This document shows positions 8,022 through 16,910 of a stretch of 64,000 bases of DNA, piece by piece. Within the stretch, counting starts at the first letter, position 1. Each line of letters starts with the position of its first letter. This DNA comes from Clostridiales bacterium UBA1316 (lineage in GTDB: Bacteria > Bacillota > Clostridia > Oscillospirales > Oscillospiraceae). The stretch spans positions 1 to 64,000 of the forward strand of contig DBTM01000052.1 of the NCBI GenBank assembly GCA_002307055.1. The letters run 5' to 3'. Under the pieces are notes generated by a model. It was given only the letters and a program-made list of their open reading frames with translations. It did no database searches and was not told the DNA's origin. A program made the position numbers and the translations under genes.

Positions 8022-9593
8022 CTATTTCTGTTGAGCGAGCCATGCATCCAGCTGTTTCTGCTTCTCAGCCATAACTTTTTCAAGACCTGCATCTTTTAAC
8101 GCCTGATTAAATACCGGCAGGGTCTCGGCTGGATCGAGGCTGCCGCACGTAAGCCCCGGATAATACTGCGTGACGACATTTTGAATCGCCGTCAATTCAT
8201 TCAGTACGCTCGACTGGTCAAAATTAAAGCCGTAATAAGGTGAGCGATCCGCTGTTTTGTTCATCGCAACAGCTTCAAGGTTGCCCGCGAAATCGTCTTC
8301 GCTCGTCATGTTCCACATAAGCGAATTCGAACCCATAACGCCGCTGGTGAGGTAAGCCGTATATGGAACTGTATTGCTGTCCAGGCCTTTCGGGAAGTTG
8401 ACGACATGGTCGCTGACCTTGACATAGTCTTCGCCCTCAATACCATAAAGTATTGTGTTCGTGACGAACGCATCCGTATAAAGTATATTCAGGAATTTCA
8501 CTGCAGCTTCAGGATTTTTGCTGGCGCTTGAAACCGCCATGGCAAGGCTTGTTGCCGATGTATCCATGTAGAATGAGCCAATCCATTTTCCTTCAAAGTT
8601 TTTACCGGTCAGTGTCGTCCACAATTTTCCGACACCGGCGCCGCCATCTGAACCCGCATAAGATCCAAAGGTGCTGAACAATCTGCCGCTGGTCGCTATT
8701 TCAGCAGCTGTTGAACCTGACGTCGCCATATCCTGCGGCATATAGCCTTTCAGATACCAATCGTGCATCAGATCGACATATTTACGGAAAATGTCTGATT
8801 CATAAAGGTTAATAACTTTTCCGTCGTTACCGATGACAGAACCGGTGAACAAGCCGCCGAACGACGAGCCGCCGAGCAAATCGATCTTCTCATTGCCGCA
8901 TAATAAAAAGGCCAGCGCGGTATCTCCGGCGTTTATCGCGGAATAGGGATATACATCGGGATAAAGCTCCTTGATTTTAGCGAAAACTTTGTCCAGATCC
9001 CAGAGCGTTTTGATATCATCAATAGAATAGCCTGTCTTGGCAAACATATCTTTATCATAAATAAACGTCGGAGTGATGACAACCGCCTTATTGATGGGGA
9101 CAGCCCAGACATGGCCGTTCTGTGTCACTATTTTAAACGCGTCGTCTCCAAAATCCTTTTTCAGTATCGCCGTCATTTCTTTTCCATCTTTTTCGATGTA
9201 ATCCTTAATATCGGCGCACTGATTCTGTGCGATAGCAGACTGCAGCCCCAGAGGAACAAAAATATCCATATCTGTTCCGCTCTGCTGGGCAAGCTGAATT
9301 TTATTGGCGTAATCAGCCGGCCCGAATAATTTGAGGTCGAGCTTGACATTCGCATCAGGGTAGGTTTTTGCAATATACTGATTGACCGCGTCGTTAATCT
9401 TGCTGTAATCGTCCGGTATTCTGTTAAATGAGAGCATGTACATGGTCACTGTTACCGGAGCCGCTGAAGCTGCGCTGGCAGAAACGGAAGATGAGGTGTT
9501 GCTTTGGTTGCCGCTTGTGCCGCAGCCGCTGAATAAAGCGATGGAAAACACAAGTACCAGTAAAATGGAAAGTAGTGATTTTACCTTTTTCAT
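8022..9593 (-). CDS. Extracellular sugar-binding lipoprotein of ABC transporter
   Basis: 523 residues. The N-terminus is a lipoprotein signal with lipobox FSGC (Cys24), followed by a Ser/Ala/Asn-rich linker, so the protein is anchored to the outer face of the membrane. The rest fits family-1 solute-binding proteins of the LplA type (YAVPINKAVVITPTFIYDKDMF, and SSASKNPEAAVKFLNILYTD). The length of 500-560 residues is normal for the group. AGAAGGAGGATATT precedes the ATG. It is followed by the two permeases; the ATPase lies upstream in the same orientation. The 164 bases before it (9594-9757) hold two further AGG-rich stretches but no gene. Confidence 0.92.
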   Translation of the reverse strand: MKKVKSLLSILLVLVFSIALFSGCGTSGNQSNTSSSVSASAASAAPVTVTMYMLSFNRIPDDYSKINDAVNQYIAKTYPDANVKLDLKLFGPADYANKIQLAQQSGTDMDIFVPLGLQSAIAQNQCADIKDYIEKDGKEMTAILKKDFGDDAFKIVTQNGHVWAVPINKAVVITPTFIYDKDMFAKTGYSIDDIKTLWDLDKVFAKIKELYPDVYPYSAINAGDTALAFLLCGNEKIDLLGGSSFGGLFTGSVIGNDGKVINLYESDIFRKYVDLMHDWYLKGYMPQDMATSGSTAAEIATSGRLFSTFGSYAGSDGGAGVGKLWTTLTGKNFEGKWIGSFYMDTSATSLAMAVSSASKNPEAAVKFLNILYTDAFVTNTILYGIEGEDYVKVSDHVVNFPKGLDSNTVPYTAYLTSGVMGSNSLMWNMTSEDDFAGNLEAVAMNKTADRSPYYGFNFDQSSVLNELTAIQNVVTQYYPGLTCGSLDPAETLPVFNQALKDAGLEKVMAEKQKQLDAWLAQQK

Positions 9594-9757
9594 AATATCC
9601 TCCTTCTAAAATAGAGCTTCCATTTAAATCGCAGGCCGAGAACCGCTGTATCTCTCGCATCACGGTTGAATCAAAATCCGTCGTTTGTTTGCCTTCTCTT
9701 CAACCGAACGAAAACCTCCAATGATGTACCTCCCTTCATAATGATGCGGTAAACAAT

Positions 9758-10456
9758 TTATATCGGGTGCCGGGTTTGGTCAACGATACGATTTTGTATT
9801 GGCTCATTGAGCACCGTGCAAACCGCCAACGACAGAATTGCAGGCCAAATCACCGCAATAATCGGAACTGTATATGGAAAAAACGCAGTGGCTGCCGCTA
9901 TACTTCCTCCGACAAAAATCACGAGAAATAAGTCCGTTTTCGGCTGAAGCACTATCAGCGACACGGCGTCACGCAGAATATCACGGTTTCTAAGCGCCAC
10001 TAATGGGAGCAGGACGAATGTATAACAGCTTATCAAGATCGCTAATGTACAAAGGATTATCGCCGCAAACAGGAGCAGTGCCGCAGTCCCGTCGGATTCG
10101 ACGATTTGTCCAAAATAAACGCAGATTGCGGCGTCCGCAAATAAAAAGGCGCAAAATACCGCCAGAGGGATGCTTTTAAAAAAGCTGCATTTGAACTCCT
10201 TGATAAAGTCGCTCCACACGCTGCAGGTGCCTTCTCTGACAAGGAGAACGCACACCCTGTTCAGCCCGCTTACAGCTGCCGGTATTGTGATAACCGGTAT
10301 GCAAAACAGCAGAAAAAGCATATTGAGACCAATAAGCTTAGCAAAGTGTGTGTAAGCAAGGAACAGAAAGCGCGCGATGCCTTTTTTAGGGGGCTGTATA
10401 TTTACACCCTTTCCTAAAGCCGCTTTCCTGCCAAAAAGGCTGTCAAGATCGAACAT
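9758..10456 (-). CDS. YesL-like (DUF624) membrane protein
   Basis: 232 residues with about five hydrophobic helices. The opening (FDLDSLFGRKAALGKGVNI, then NMLFLLFCIPVITIPAAVSGLNRVCVLLVREG) is the hallmark of the DUF624/YesL family, whose genes almost always sit beside Lpl-type sugar transporters. Its precise function is unknown; a role in assembly or regulation of the transporter has been guessed. It lies 12 bases after the ATPase gene and before the binding protein, so it is a member of the same operon. Confidence 0.88.
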   Translation of the reverse strand: MFDLDSLFGRKAALGKGVNIQPPKKGIARFLFLAYTHFAKLIGLNMLFLLFCIPVITIPAAVSGLNRVCVLLVREGTCSVWSDFIKEFKCSFFKSIPLAVFCAFLFADAAICVYFGQIVESDGTAALLLFAAIILCTLAILISCYTFVLLPLVALRNRDILRDAVSLIVLQPKTDLFLVIFVGGSIAAATAFFPYTVPIIAVIWPAILSLAVCTVLNEPIQNRIVDQTRHPI

Positions 10457-10468
10457 CAGCGAACTCCG

Positions 10469-11590
10469 TTATAACAGAATATTATTTTGAGTTTGATTAT
10501 CAAAGATATGGACGAGAGCTCCGTCAAAAGTGATACCCACTTTTTCACCAATCGCAAATCCATTTTTATGATCGTCCGGAAGATCGGTCGTCGCAATCCG
10601 AACAACGCAGTCTTTTCCGTCGACAGTGACATGCAGATAAATCTCGCTTCCCATCATTTCCGACACATCAACCGTCGCCGCCTTCGCACCGGCATAAGCA
10701 GATGAGGTCAGCTTAAGATGCTCCGGCCGAACCCCCAGCATTACATCGGCCGGCTTAACATCCTTCTTCTTCAGAATTGCCTGGATATCATCCGGCAGCT
10801 CGATAACCGCATTTTCAATGCTTATACGGTATTTCTCCGCATCGCACGCAAGCCGTGCTTCGAAGAAATTCATCTGCGGTGTGCCAATAAAGCCTGCAAC
10901 AAAGAGATTGCCCGGGTGATTATAGACCTCCTGCGGCTTGCCGACCTGCTGAATGAACCCGTCTTTCATGATGACGATTCTGTCGCCCAGCGTCATTGCT
11001 TCCGTCTGGTCATGTGTGACATAGATGAAGGTCGTATGCACACTTTGCCTGAGCTTAATTATTTCCGCACGCATCTGGTTCCTCAGCTTGGCATCGAGGT
11101 TGGAGAGCGGTTCATCCATTAAAAAAACCTGCGGATGCCTCACAATGGCACGCCCTATCGCAACACGCTGGCGCTGTCCGCCTGAAAGCGCCTTTGGTTT
11201 TCTTTCCAGCAGGCTTGTAATATCCAATATTTCAGCTGCTTCGCGCACCTTCGCGTCAATCTCGCTCTTTTTTAGTTTCCGCAGCTTCAGCGCAAACGCT
11301 AAATTTTCATATACAGTCATGTGCGGATACAGCGCGTAGTTCTGAAATACCATTGCGATATCGCGGTCCTTCGGCGCAATATCGTTAACCAGCTGATCAC
11401 CGATGTACAGCTCACCTTCCGTGATCTCCTCGAGGCCCGCCGCCATTCTCAGCGTGGTGGACTTCCCGCAGCCTGACGGACCAACGAGTACGACAAACTC
11501 CTGGTCGTCGATCTCAAGATTGAAATCCTGCACTGCGATAACATCTTTTTCATAAACCTTTTTTATATTTTTGAATGTAACTTGTGCCAT
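10469..11590 (-). CDS. ugpC: Sugar ABC transporter ATPase, MsmK/UgpC family
   Basis: 373 residues from ATG 11590 (MAQVTFKNIKKVY), the usual family start; the frame is open for another 61 codons upstream, but that part is not protein-like and overlaps a strongly structured leader. Walker A GPSGCGKST, Q-loop QNYALYPHMT, signature LSGGQRQRVAIGRA, Walker B VFLMDEP and H-loop YVTHD are all intact. The C-terminal TOBE-like domain (~residues 240-373, GVRPEHLKL) is present. Proteins of this type power several sugar importers. It is first in the operon with the YesL-like protein and the Lpl-type subunits. Its promoter overlaps a perfect LacI-type palindrome at 11903-11918. Confidence 0.93.
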   Translation of the reverse strand: MAQVTFKNIKKVYEKDVIAVQDFNLEIDDQEFVVLVGPSGCGKSTTLRMAAGLEEITEGELYIGDQLVNDIAPKDRDIAMVFQNYALYPHMTVYENLAFALKLRKLKKSEIDAKVREAAEILDITSLLERKPKALSGGQRQRVAIGRAIVRHPQVFLMDEPLSNLDAKLRNQMRAEIIKLRQSVHTTFIYVTHDQTEAMTLGDRIVIMKDGFIQQVGKPQEVYNHPGNLFVAGFIGTPQMNFFEARLACDAEKYRISIENAVIELPDDIQAILKKKDVKPADVMLGVRPEHLKLTSSAYAGAKAATVDVSEMMGSEIYLHVTVDGKDCVVRIATTDLPDDHKNGFAIGEKVGITFDGALVHIFDNQTQNNILL

Positions 11591-11601
11591 ATGTAAACCA
11601 T

Positions 11602-11697
11602 GTCTGCCAATGACACCATCCGGCAGACTCACGCACACCGGCTGGCAGTGTGCGCATTGACGACAGGTCTCCACACTGCCGCACCGCAGGTTTGCGG
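11602..11697 (-). promoter_or_regulatory. Structured 5' leader with three hairpins before ugpC
   Basis: Three consecutive perfect inverted repeats lie in the transcribed leader of ugpC: CCGCA/TGCGG (11684-11697, four-base loop), GGCAGTGTG/CACACTGCC (11644-11680) and GTCTGCC/GGCAGAC (11602-11628, ending 12 bases before the ATG). No standard Shine-Dalgarno precedes the ATG. It matches no riboswitch class I recognise. Translation or termination control is an inference. Confidence 0.45.
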
Positions 11698-11879
11698 GAA
11701 TTCCATCCTCCTTTTTTACGACGGCGCAGTTAAATAAATGGAGTAAGTGCGCGTCGTGCTTTATGAAAATCAAACGACCGGAGGCTGAGTACTGATCATC
11801 GTTTTTCAGTTGTCCTCGTGGTTTACGGGACCGATTTGCCGCAGATATCAGCCTTCAAAGCAGCATCATCCTAATACGC

Positions 11880-11918
11880 ATGATAATTAACATCCATCGT
11901 AATGTCAAGCGGTTGACA
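11880..11918 (-). promoter_or_regulatory. ugpC-operon promoter with LacI-type operator
   Basis: On the minus strand, TTGACA (11908-11903), a 17-base spacer and TATCAT (11885-11880) form a sigma-A promoter. The -35 box is one half of the perfect palindrome TGTCAAGCGGTTGACA (11903-11918), of the same type as the site at 13075-13090, so binding should block RNA polymerase. The rest of the 11700-12040 gap holds no gene. Confidence 0.72.
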
Positions 11919-12043
11919 TTTTGAGGGCCATAAATCGGTTGTTTGCACAAATATGATGCCGCTAATATGGTATATTGCGATATTTACCGGCGTCCCTGTT
12001 ATGTCGTTAATAATTTTATTTTGTCAGAACTGCCGTTAACAGG

Positions 12044-13021
12044 TTATGTGCTTTCCCTTTCTATCAGTCTGACCGGAAAGGTTGTGGCATTTGGCAGTGA
12101 TCTGTCTTTATATGTGACAATGCTTTCCACAGCAAAGCGGCATATGTCGTCAATCGGCTGATGGATCGTTGTTATAGACGGTGTATACAGGCTTGCCAAA
12201 TCGATATCATCATAACCGACGACCTTTACTTTACCCGGGATGTCAATACCGTTCTGCCCGCAGAATCGGATAATCTGCGCGGCAATAATGTCGTTTGACG
12301 TAAATATCCCGTCGACCTCACCATGCTCCGTGAAGAAAGCCGTGATAATATCATCGTATTTCATTGATACGAACCTGTCCTCCGACAGTTCGAGTACAAT
12401 CGGTTCCATGGAATATTGCTGCAGCACACTTTCAAAGCCTTGGAGCCGCCTGTTGGCGTCCATTCCGACAAGCGCAGGGCTGCCGCTGAAATATGCGGTT
12501 TTTTTGCAGCCCTTTTCGATGAGGTGCTGCGCCGCCATACACCCACCCATGAAGTTGTCGGAGCATACGGATGGAATCAGCGGAGATATTTTTCTGTCAA
12601 TCGAGATGATTGGGGCATCCATTCTGACACTTTCTCCGATATCCTGCGTACGGCTTGCGATGATCACGCCCGCGACAGTATTGGCTTTAAGCATGCTAAA
12701 GTATTCGATCTCTTTTTCTCTTTCGTGATTTGATACGCATAGCAATAGTTTGTAGCCATTAAAAGCCGTATAGTTTTCTATGCTGTCTATAATTTTGCAG
12801 AAAAAATAGTTGCGCACAGACGGGACAATCAAACCAATGATGTTACTCGTCCTTTTTGAGAGGGATTGCGCAATTTCATTGGGTTTGTAGTAAAGCTCCT
12901 TCATTGCCTTCTGTATTTTTTCACGTGTCTTTTTGCTGACCTTATCCGGTTTGTTGAGCATTCTCGAAACTGTAGTTACTGTCACTCCGGCTTTATCGGC
13001 TACTTCCTTGATTGTGGCCAT
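12044..13021 (-). CDS. LacI-family regulator of the sugar ABC operon
   Basis: 325 residues from ATG 13021, which has AGGAGAG in front; the frame is open another 45 codons upstream but has no ribosome site. The N-terminal helix-turn-helix and hinge are classic (ATIKEVADKAGVTVTTVSRMLN). The sugar-binding core follows (NIIGLIVPSVRNYFFCKIIDSIE, DGIFTSNDIIAAQIIRF, VKVVGYDDIDLASLYTPSITTIHQP). Perfect TGTCAA-N4-TTGACA palindromes lie both in its divergent promoter region (13075-13090) and before ugpC (11903-11918), so it probably represses itself, the esterase and the transporter until a sugar ligand binds. Confidence 0.92.
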   Translation of the reverse strand: MATIKEVADKAGVTVTTVSRMLNKPDKVSKKTREKIQKAMKELYYKPNEIAQSLSKRTSNIIGLIVPSVRNYFFCKIIDSIENYTAFNGYKLLLCVSNHEREKEIEYFSMLKANTVAGVIIASRTQDIGESVRMDAPIISIDRKISPLIPSVCSDNFMGGCMAAQHLIEKGCKKTAYFSGSPALVGMDANRRLQGFESVLQQYSMEPIVLELSEDRFVSMKYDDIITAFFTEHGEVDGIFTSNDIIAAQIIRFCGQNGIDIPGKVKVVGYDDIDLASLYTPSITTIHQPIDDICRFAVESIVTYKDRSLPNATTFPVRLIEREST

Positions 13022-13073
13022 ATCAGCTCTCCTATCTATATACTCTGCAATGACAATATCGCGGCGGCTAATT

Positions 13074-13103
13074 TTGTCAAACGCTTGACATTTTGGGTAT
13101 AAT
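13074..13103 (+). promoter_or_regulatory. Esterase promoter with palindromic LacI operator
   Basis: TTGTCA (13074-13079), an 18-base spacer and a consensus TATAAT (13098-13103) precede the esterase. The perfect palindrome TGTCAAACGCTTGACA (13075-13090) fills the -35 box and spacer. On the other strand TTGACA at 13080-13075 can serve as the -35 box of the divergent LacI gene, so one operator would control both. Confidence 0.75.
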
Positions 13104-13160
13104 AAGTCATATATTCTTATAGCACCAATCATATCACATAAAAAGAAAGGAGTCACTGAA

Positions 13161-14744
13161 ATGAATCACAATTTTAGCGAAGCTTATGTGAAGGTAACAG
13201 AAGGTATTCTTCAGGGCACTATAGAGAATGAACAGAAGGTGTTCCGGGGTATACCATATGCCGCGCCGCCGATCGGCGACCGGCGCTGGAAGGACCCTAT
13301 TCCTCCGGCAAAATGGTTCGGCGTCCGCGTGGTGGACCGGTTGGTCTCCGGTGCGCTGCAGGCGGATGAGAGAGCACACTTCCCCAACGAGGATTTTGAA
13401 CTCTCCGCGAAGATGGATTCTGAGGACTGCCTGTATCTTAACATCTGGTCTCCCGCAAAATCAGCGGATGAGAAGCTGCCTGTCTTCGTTTGGGTACACG
13501 GTGGCGGAATGGTCGCGGGTACAGGTATGTCGCCTTTTTTCGAAGGTGAACGGCTCGCCGCCAAAGGCGTTATTGTCGTCACAATCAATTATCGTCTCGG
13601 GCTCTTCGGTTTTTTATGCCATCCGCAGCTTTCGGCTGAATCGGCTCACCGCACGAGCGGCAATTACGCGCTTCTTGATATGCGGCAGTCCGTTATCTGG
13701 CTGCGTAAAAATATCGCCGCTTTTGGCGGAGATCCGGAGCGGATCACCGTCGGCGGCCAGTCCGGCGGCTCCGTCGGCACTTCATGTCTGCTCATGTCGC
13801 CGTTAATGAAAAACCTGTGCAGCGGAGTCGTTATGGAAAGCGGCTGCCCGCTGATGGGCGGTATGATGGAGCCAAAAGCACTCGCTGTGATGGAAAAAGA
13901 CGGCGCGCAATTCTCAGAAAGTCTGGGTTGTACGAATATCAATCAGCTGCGTGAGCTTGACGGCTGTGACCTCATTAACGCCACTATTGAAAAGAGATAC
14001 ACGCCAAACTTCTGCATCGACGGTTATTTCCTGCCCGATACTCCCTGGAATATCCTGAACAGTGGGAAATTCAACGATATGAACGTGCTTGTCGGCGCTA
14101 CCAGCGAGGAATTCGGTTCTTTCGGACCGCTTGATAAGCAAAAGACCGAGCCGGCGCTCTTTGAGAAATATGTCAGGGTTGTCTTCCCTCAGAATATTCA
14201 GCAGAAAATCCTTGAGCATTACTCTCACGGTGACAGCAAGCAAACGCTCCTAGCCGTTCTGCGCATACTTGGAGACCTGCATTTACTGTCCTCCGCCCGG
14301 CTCGGTGAAGTCTGCGCGGTGTTCGGTAAAAATTGCTATTTGTATTATAAAACGCGTCCGGATCCTGGAAAGCGCGGTGAAACGCTCGGTTCAACACATT
14401 CTTCCGAGCTGCCGTACCTTTTTGGCCGTCATGAAAAGTGCGTCATCAATCCCGAAGGCATGAATTCCTCGGAGCGGGAATTCGGCGAGCAGCTCATGAA
14501 CTATTGGGTCAACTTCATTTTGACGGGGAATCCCAATGGAGCCAACGTCTCTGTACACTGGCCGAAAAGCGAGAAGCTCTTTGATTATCTCGACCTTGGC
14601 AAGGAGATACATATCCCCACAAAAGCAGAAAAAGATATCCTTTTTCTGCTCAATGACATGCTCCTGATTGGGAATAAATCAAGCGTTGGGGAATATATGA
14701 ACACCGAACCGCTCGGAATGCCCGGCTTATTCAAGCCGCGTTAA
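13161..14744 (+). CDS. Type-B carboxylesterase, intracellular
   Basis: 527 residues, starting at ATG 13161 after AAAGGAGTCACTGAA. It has the full carboxylesterase/lipase type-B fold: FRGIPYAAPPIGDRRW, SEDCLYLNIW, oxyanion HGGG (113-116) and the nucleophile elbow GQSGG with Ser201, where the family normally has GESAG. The Glu region is TSEEFGSFGP and the His region STHSSELPYLFG. No signal peptide, so it works in the cytoplasm, probably removing acyl groups from imported oligosaccharides; the substrate is inference. It is transcribed divergently from the LacI gene with a shared operator. A paralogue with the same GQSGG elbow lies at 31317-32858. Confidence 0.9.
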   Translation: MNHNFSEAYVKVTEGILQGTIENEQKVFRGIPYAAPPIGDRRWKDPIPPAKWFGVRVVDRLVSGALQADERAHFPNEDFELSAKMDSEDCLYLNIWSPAKSADEKLPVFVWVHGGGMVAGTGMSPFFEGERLAAKGVIVVTINYRLGLFGFLCHPQLSAESAHRTSGNYALLDMRQSVIWLRKNIAAFGGDPERITVGGQSGGSVGTSCLLMSPLMKNLCSGVVMESGCPLMGGMMEPKALAVMEKDGAQFSESLGCTNINQLRELDGCDLINATIEKRYTPNFCIDGYFLPDTPWNILNSGKFNDMNVLVGATSEEFGSFGPLDKQKTEPALFEKYVRVVFPQNIQQKILEHYSHGDSKQTLLAVLRILGDLHLLSSARLGEVCAVFGKNCYLYYKTRPDPGKRGETLGSTHSSELPYLFGRHEKCVINPEGMNSSEREFGEQLMNYWVNFILTGNPNGANVSVHWPKSEKLFDYLDLGKEIHIPTKAEKDILFLLNDMLLIGNKSSVGEYMNTEPLGMPGLFKPR

Positions 14745-14769
14745 CACTACAAATAAACAAAAATTCGTT

Positions 14770-15831
14770 CTATTTCACTTCTTCGTCAAATACAACCGCG
14801 ACCTTGCCGCATCTGCCCTCAGCCATGAGCCCGTAAGCCTCCGACGCTTTATCAAGAGGAAAACGGTTTGTGACAAGGTCCTCGGGATGTATATTCCAGC
14901 GGACAAGCTTTTCCGTCAGCTCCTCCATTTTCCATATGCTTGTTACCCAAGAACCGAAAACCGTCTTCTGATCGTGGATTATATCGGGGCTCGGGTTGAA
15001 ATCGACAGTTCCGCCTTCTCCGATAAAAACAATCTTTCCCCATTTCCGCGCCGCTCTGATGGCCAGCTGGCGGCCCGAATTATTACCCGAACAGTCAACA
15101 GCGCGTTCGACCCCGTAACCTTGGGTCAGCTCCAGGATTTTTCCGAGCGTATCCTCGCCGGATATAAACACATGGTCGGCAAGTTTTTTGTCAAGTGCGA
15201 TTTTGCACCGCTCTTCCATTATGTCTACACCGATAAGCTTCTGCGCGCCCATCGCTTTAGCCAGCATCAGCGCAGCCAGGCCGACAGGGCCCAAGCCGAC
15301 AACCAGCACGGCATCATTGCCCGATATGCCTATTTTCTCGAGACCCTCGTATACGGTTCCGAATCCGCAGGCGACCTGAGCGCCGTCGGTATAGGTCAGC
15401 CCGTCCGGCAGCGGTACACAGTCCTTTTCGTCAGCCAGGATGTATGGTGCCATTCCCCCGTCCCTCTGCCAGCCATAAGCCGCGCGCAGCGGACTGGTAC
15501 AGCTTATCATATATCCCCTGCGGCAGTCCGGGCACAGACCGCAGCCTGAAATGTGATACAGGATAACCCGGTCTCCCTCCTTGAATCGTCTCATACCAGG
15601 CCCGCATTTCACGATCTGCCCCGCCGGCTCATGGCCTGCGATCTTGTCCATATACCCCTCAGGCCCTTTTCCCAGATGCTCGCGGTATATGGCGCGTATA
15701 TCACTCCCGCATATGGTCGACGCTTTTGTCCTGATCAGGACCTCTCCGTAACCCGGCTCCGGTATTTCGACCTCTTTTATGGCGACTGTGCTGTTTCCGG
15801 GTAAATATGCGGCTTTCATTAAATTGCTCAT
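14770..15831 (-). CDS. Zinc-dependent alcohol (polyol/sugar) dehydrogenase, MDR family
   Basis: 353 residues from ATG 15831 (MSNLMKAAYLPG), preceded by GGAGGAAAGACAGA and overlapping the upstream stop as ATGA. It has the medium-chain dehydrogenase layout: catalytic-zinc residues in STICGSD and AGHEPAG, a complete structural-zinc set CGLCPDCRRGYMISC (CxxCxxCx7C), and the NAD(P)-binding Rossmann motif VGLGPVGLAALMLAKAMGA. It is the last gene of the minus-strand operon that starts with the CE1-like esterase. With the coupled aldo/keto reductase it may oxidise or reduce a released sugar such as fucose or galactose; the substrate is not seen in the sequence. Confidence 0.9.
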   Translation of the reverse strand: MSNLMKAAYLPGNSTVAIKEVEIPEPGYGEVLIRTKASTICGSDIRAIYREHLGKGPEGYMDKIAGHEPAGQIVKCGPGMRRFKEGDRVILYHISGCGLCPDCRRGYMISCTSPLRAAYGWQRDGGMAPYILADEKDCVPLPDGLTYTDGAQVACGFGTVYEGLEKIGISGNDAVLVVGLGPVGLAALMLAKAMGAQKLIGVDIMEERCKIALDKKLADHVFISGEDTLGKILELTQGYGVERAVDCSGNNSGRQLAIRAARKWGKIVFIGEGGTVDFNPSPDIIHDQKTVFGSWVTSIWKMEELTEKLVRWNIHPEDLVTNRFPLDKASEAYGLMAEGRCGKVAVVFDEEVK

Positions 15832-16886
15832 TCTGTCTTTCCTCCATATTTTATCGGAGCTGTTTCTCCGCCGGCATCCCATAGGTCTGTCCAGTCCTTC
15901 GCGCCTTCCCACAAAAAAACCTGGCCCTTAATAAGTCGGCAGTTCCTGTCGATGCCTTCAATAGCCGTCATTTCATCGTCCGTCAGCGGCGTTTCGGCGG
16001 TACATCGCAGGTTGCTGAGATAATTCGTCCTGCGGACAGAAAAGGGTATCGGCACCTGTCCGCGCTGGACAGCCCACTTTATACAGACAGCCGCCGGATG
16101 AATATGATGTTCCTGTGCGATTTTTATAATCACCGGGTCCTCCAGATCAACCGTGTCGCTTTCCGTCCGGTCGCGTTCGGGGCGGTTGGGCGAGCCCAGC
16201 GGGCAAAAGCCTATCGGAACAATTTCATTGTCAACACAGTATTTGAATAATTCCGGCTGCTGGAAATGCGGGTGAAGCTCCATTTCGTTGGCAGCCGGTT
16301 TAATTTCCGCGTCCCTGAGCAGCAGGCTCAGCTTCCGTACGGTCATATTTGAGGCTCCGATGTGCCTGACGAGACCGGATTTAACGAGGCTTTCCATCTG
16401 CTGCCAGGTACTCATATAGTCCTCATGCCGATACGGCACGGCGTGAGGGTCCCTTGAATCCGCCCCCACTCCAGGCGCGTGATAATTCGGGAAAGGCCAA
16501 TGCACCAGATATAAATCCAGATAGCCGAGTCCCAGATCCTTAAGGGATTTTTCGCAGGACCGCAGCACATCGCCCGCTCCGTGCATATTGTTCCAAACCT
16601 TTGAGGTAATAAACAGCTCCTCGCGCCGTATCCCGCTGTCCATCGCTTCGCGCAGGGCGCCGCCTATCAGCGCCTCGTTTCCGTAGACGGCGGCGCAGTC
16701 GATGTGCCTGTACCCCAGTAATATGGCGTCTTTTACGGCAGCGGCGATTTCCTCGCCCGAACAGCGATCCGAGCCGAAGCTTCCAAGCCCCACACCCGGC
16801 ATTCTCGCGCCCGTATACAGGATTCTTTGGGGGACCATTTTCGGGCTGACGCCGTCCCCGGCGCCGTGAAATTTTAACGTGTCCAT
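15828..16886 (-). CDS. Aldo/keto reductase
   Basis: 352 residues from ATG 16886 (MDTLKFHGAG), which has AAGGAG seven bases upstream. TIM-barrel aldo/keto reductase with the catalytic tetrad visible: Asp and Tyr in HIDCAAVYGNE, Lys in FITSKVWNN, His in LVHWPF. The NADPH-binding C-terminal part is AVQRGQVPIPFSVRR. It is coupled to the alcohol dehydrogenase downstream (ATGA overlap) and lies 24 bases after the GH95 gene. In this operon it probably acts on an aldose or keto-sugar released by the glycosidases; that is inferred from neighbours. Confidence 0.9.
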   Translation of the reverse strand: MDTLKFHGAGDGVSPKMVPQRILYTGARMPGVGLGSFGSDRCSGEEIAAAVKDAILLGYRHIDCAAVYGNEALIGGALREAMDSGIRREELFITSKVWNNMHGAGDVLRSCEKSLKDLGLGYLDLYLVHWPFPNYHAPGVGADSRDPHAVPYRHEDYMSTWQQMESLVKSGLVRHIGASNMTVRKLSLLLRDAEIKPAANEMELHPHFQQPELFKYCVDNEIVPIGFCPLGSPNRPERDRTESDTVDLEDPVIIKIAQEHHIHPAAVCIKWAVQRGQVPIPFSVRRTNYLSNLRCTAETPLTDDEMTAIEGIDRNCRLIKGQVFLWEGAKDWTDLWDAGGETAPIKYGGKTE

Positions 16887-16910
16887 GCATGAGCTCCTTA
16901 TAAGCACTAT

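Noticed and set aside
11591..11773. 61-codon N-terminal extension of the UgpC-type ATPase with a cysteine cluster
   Set aside because: Family members start at MAQVTF; the extension is covered by three strong hairpins and is not protein-like.
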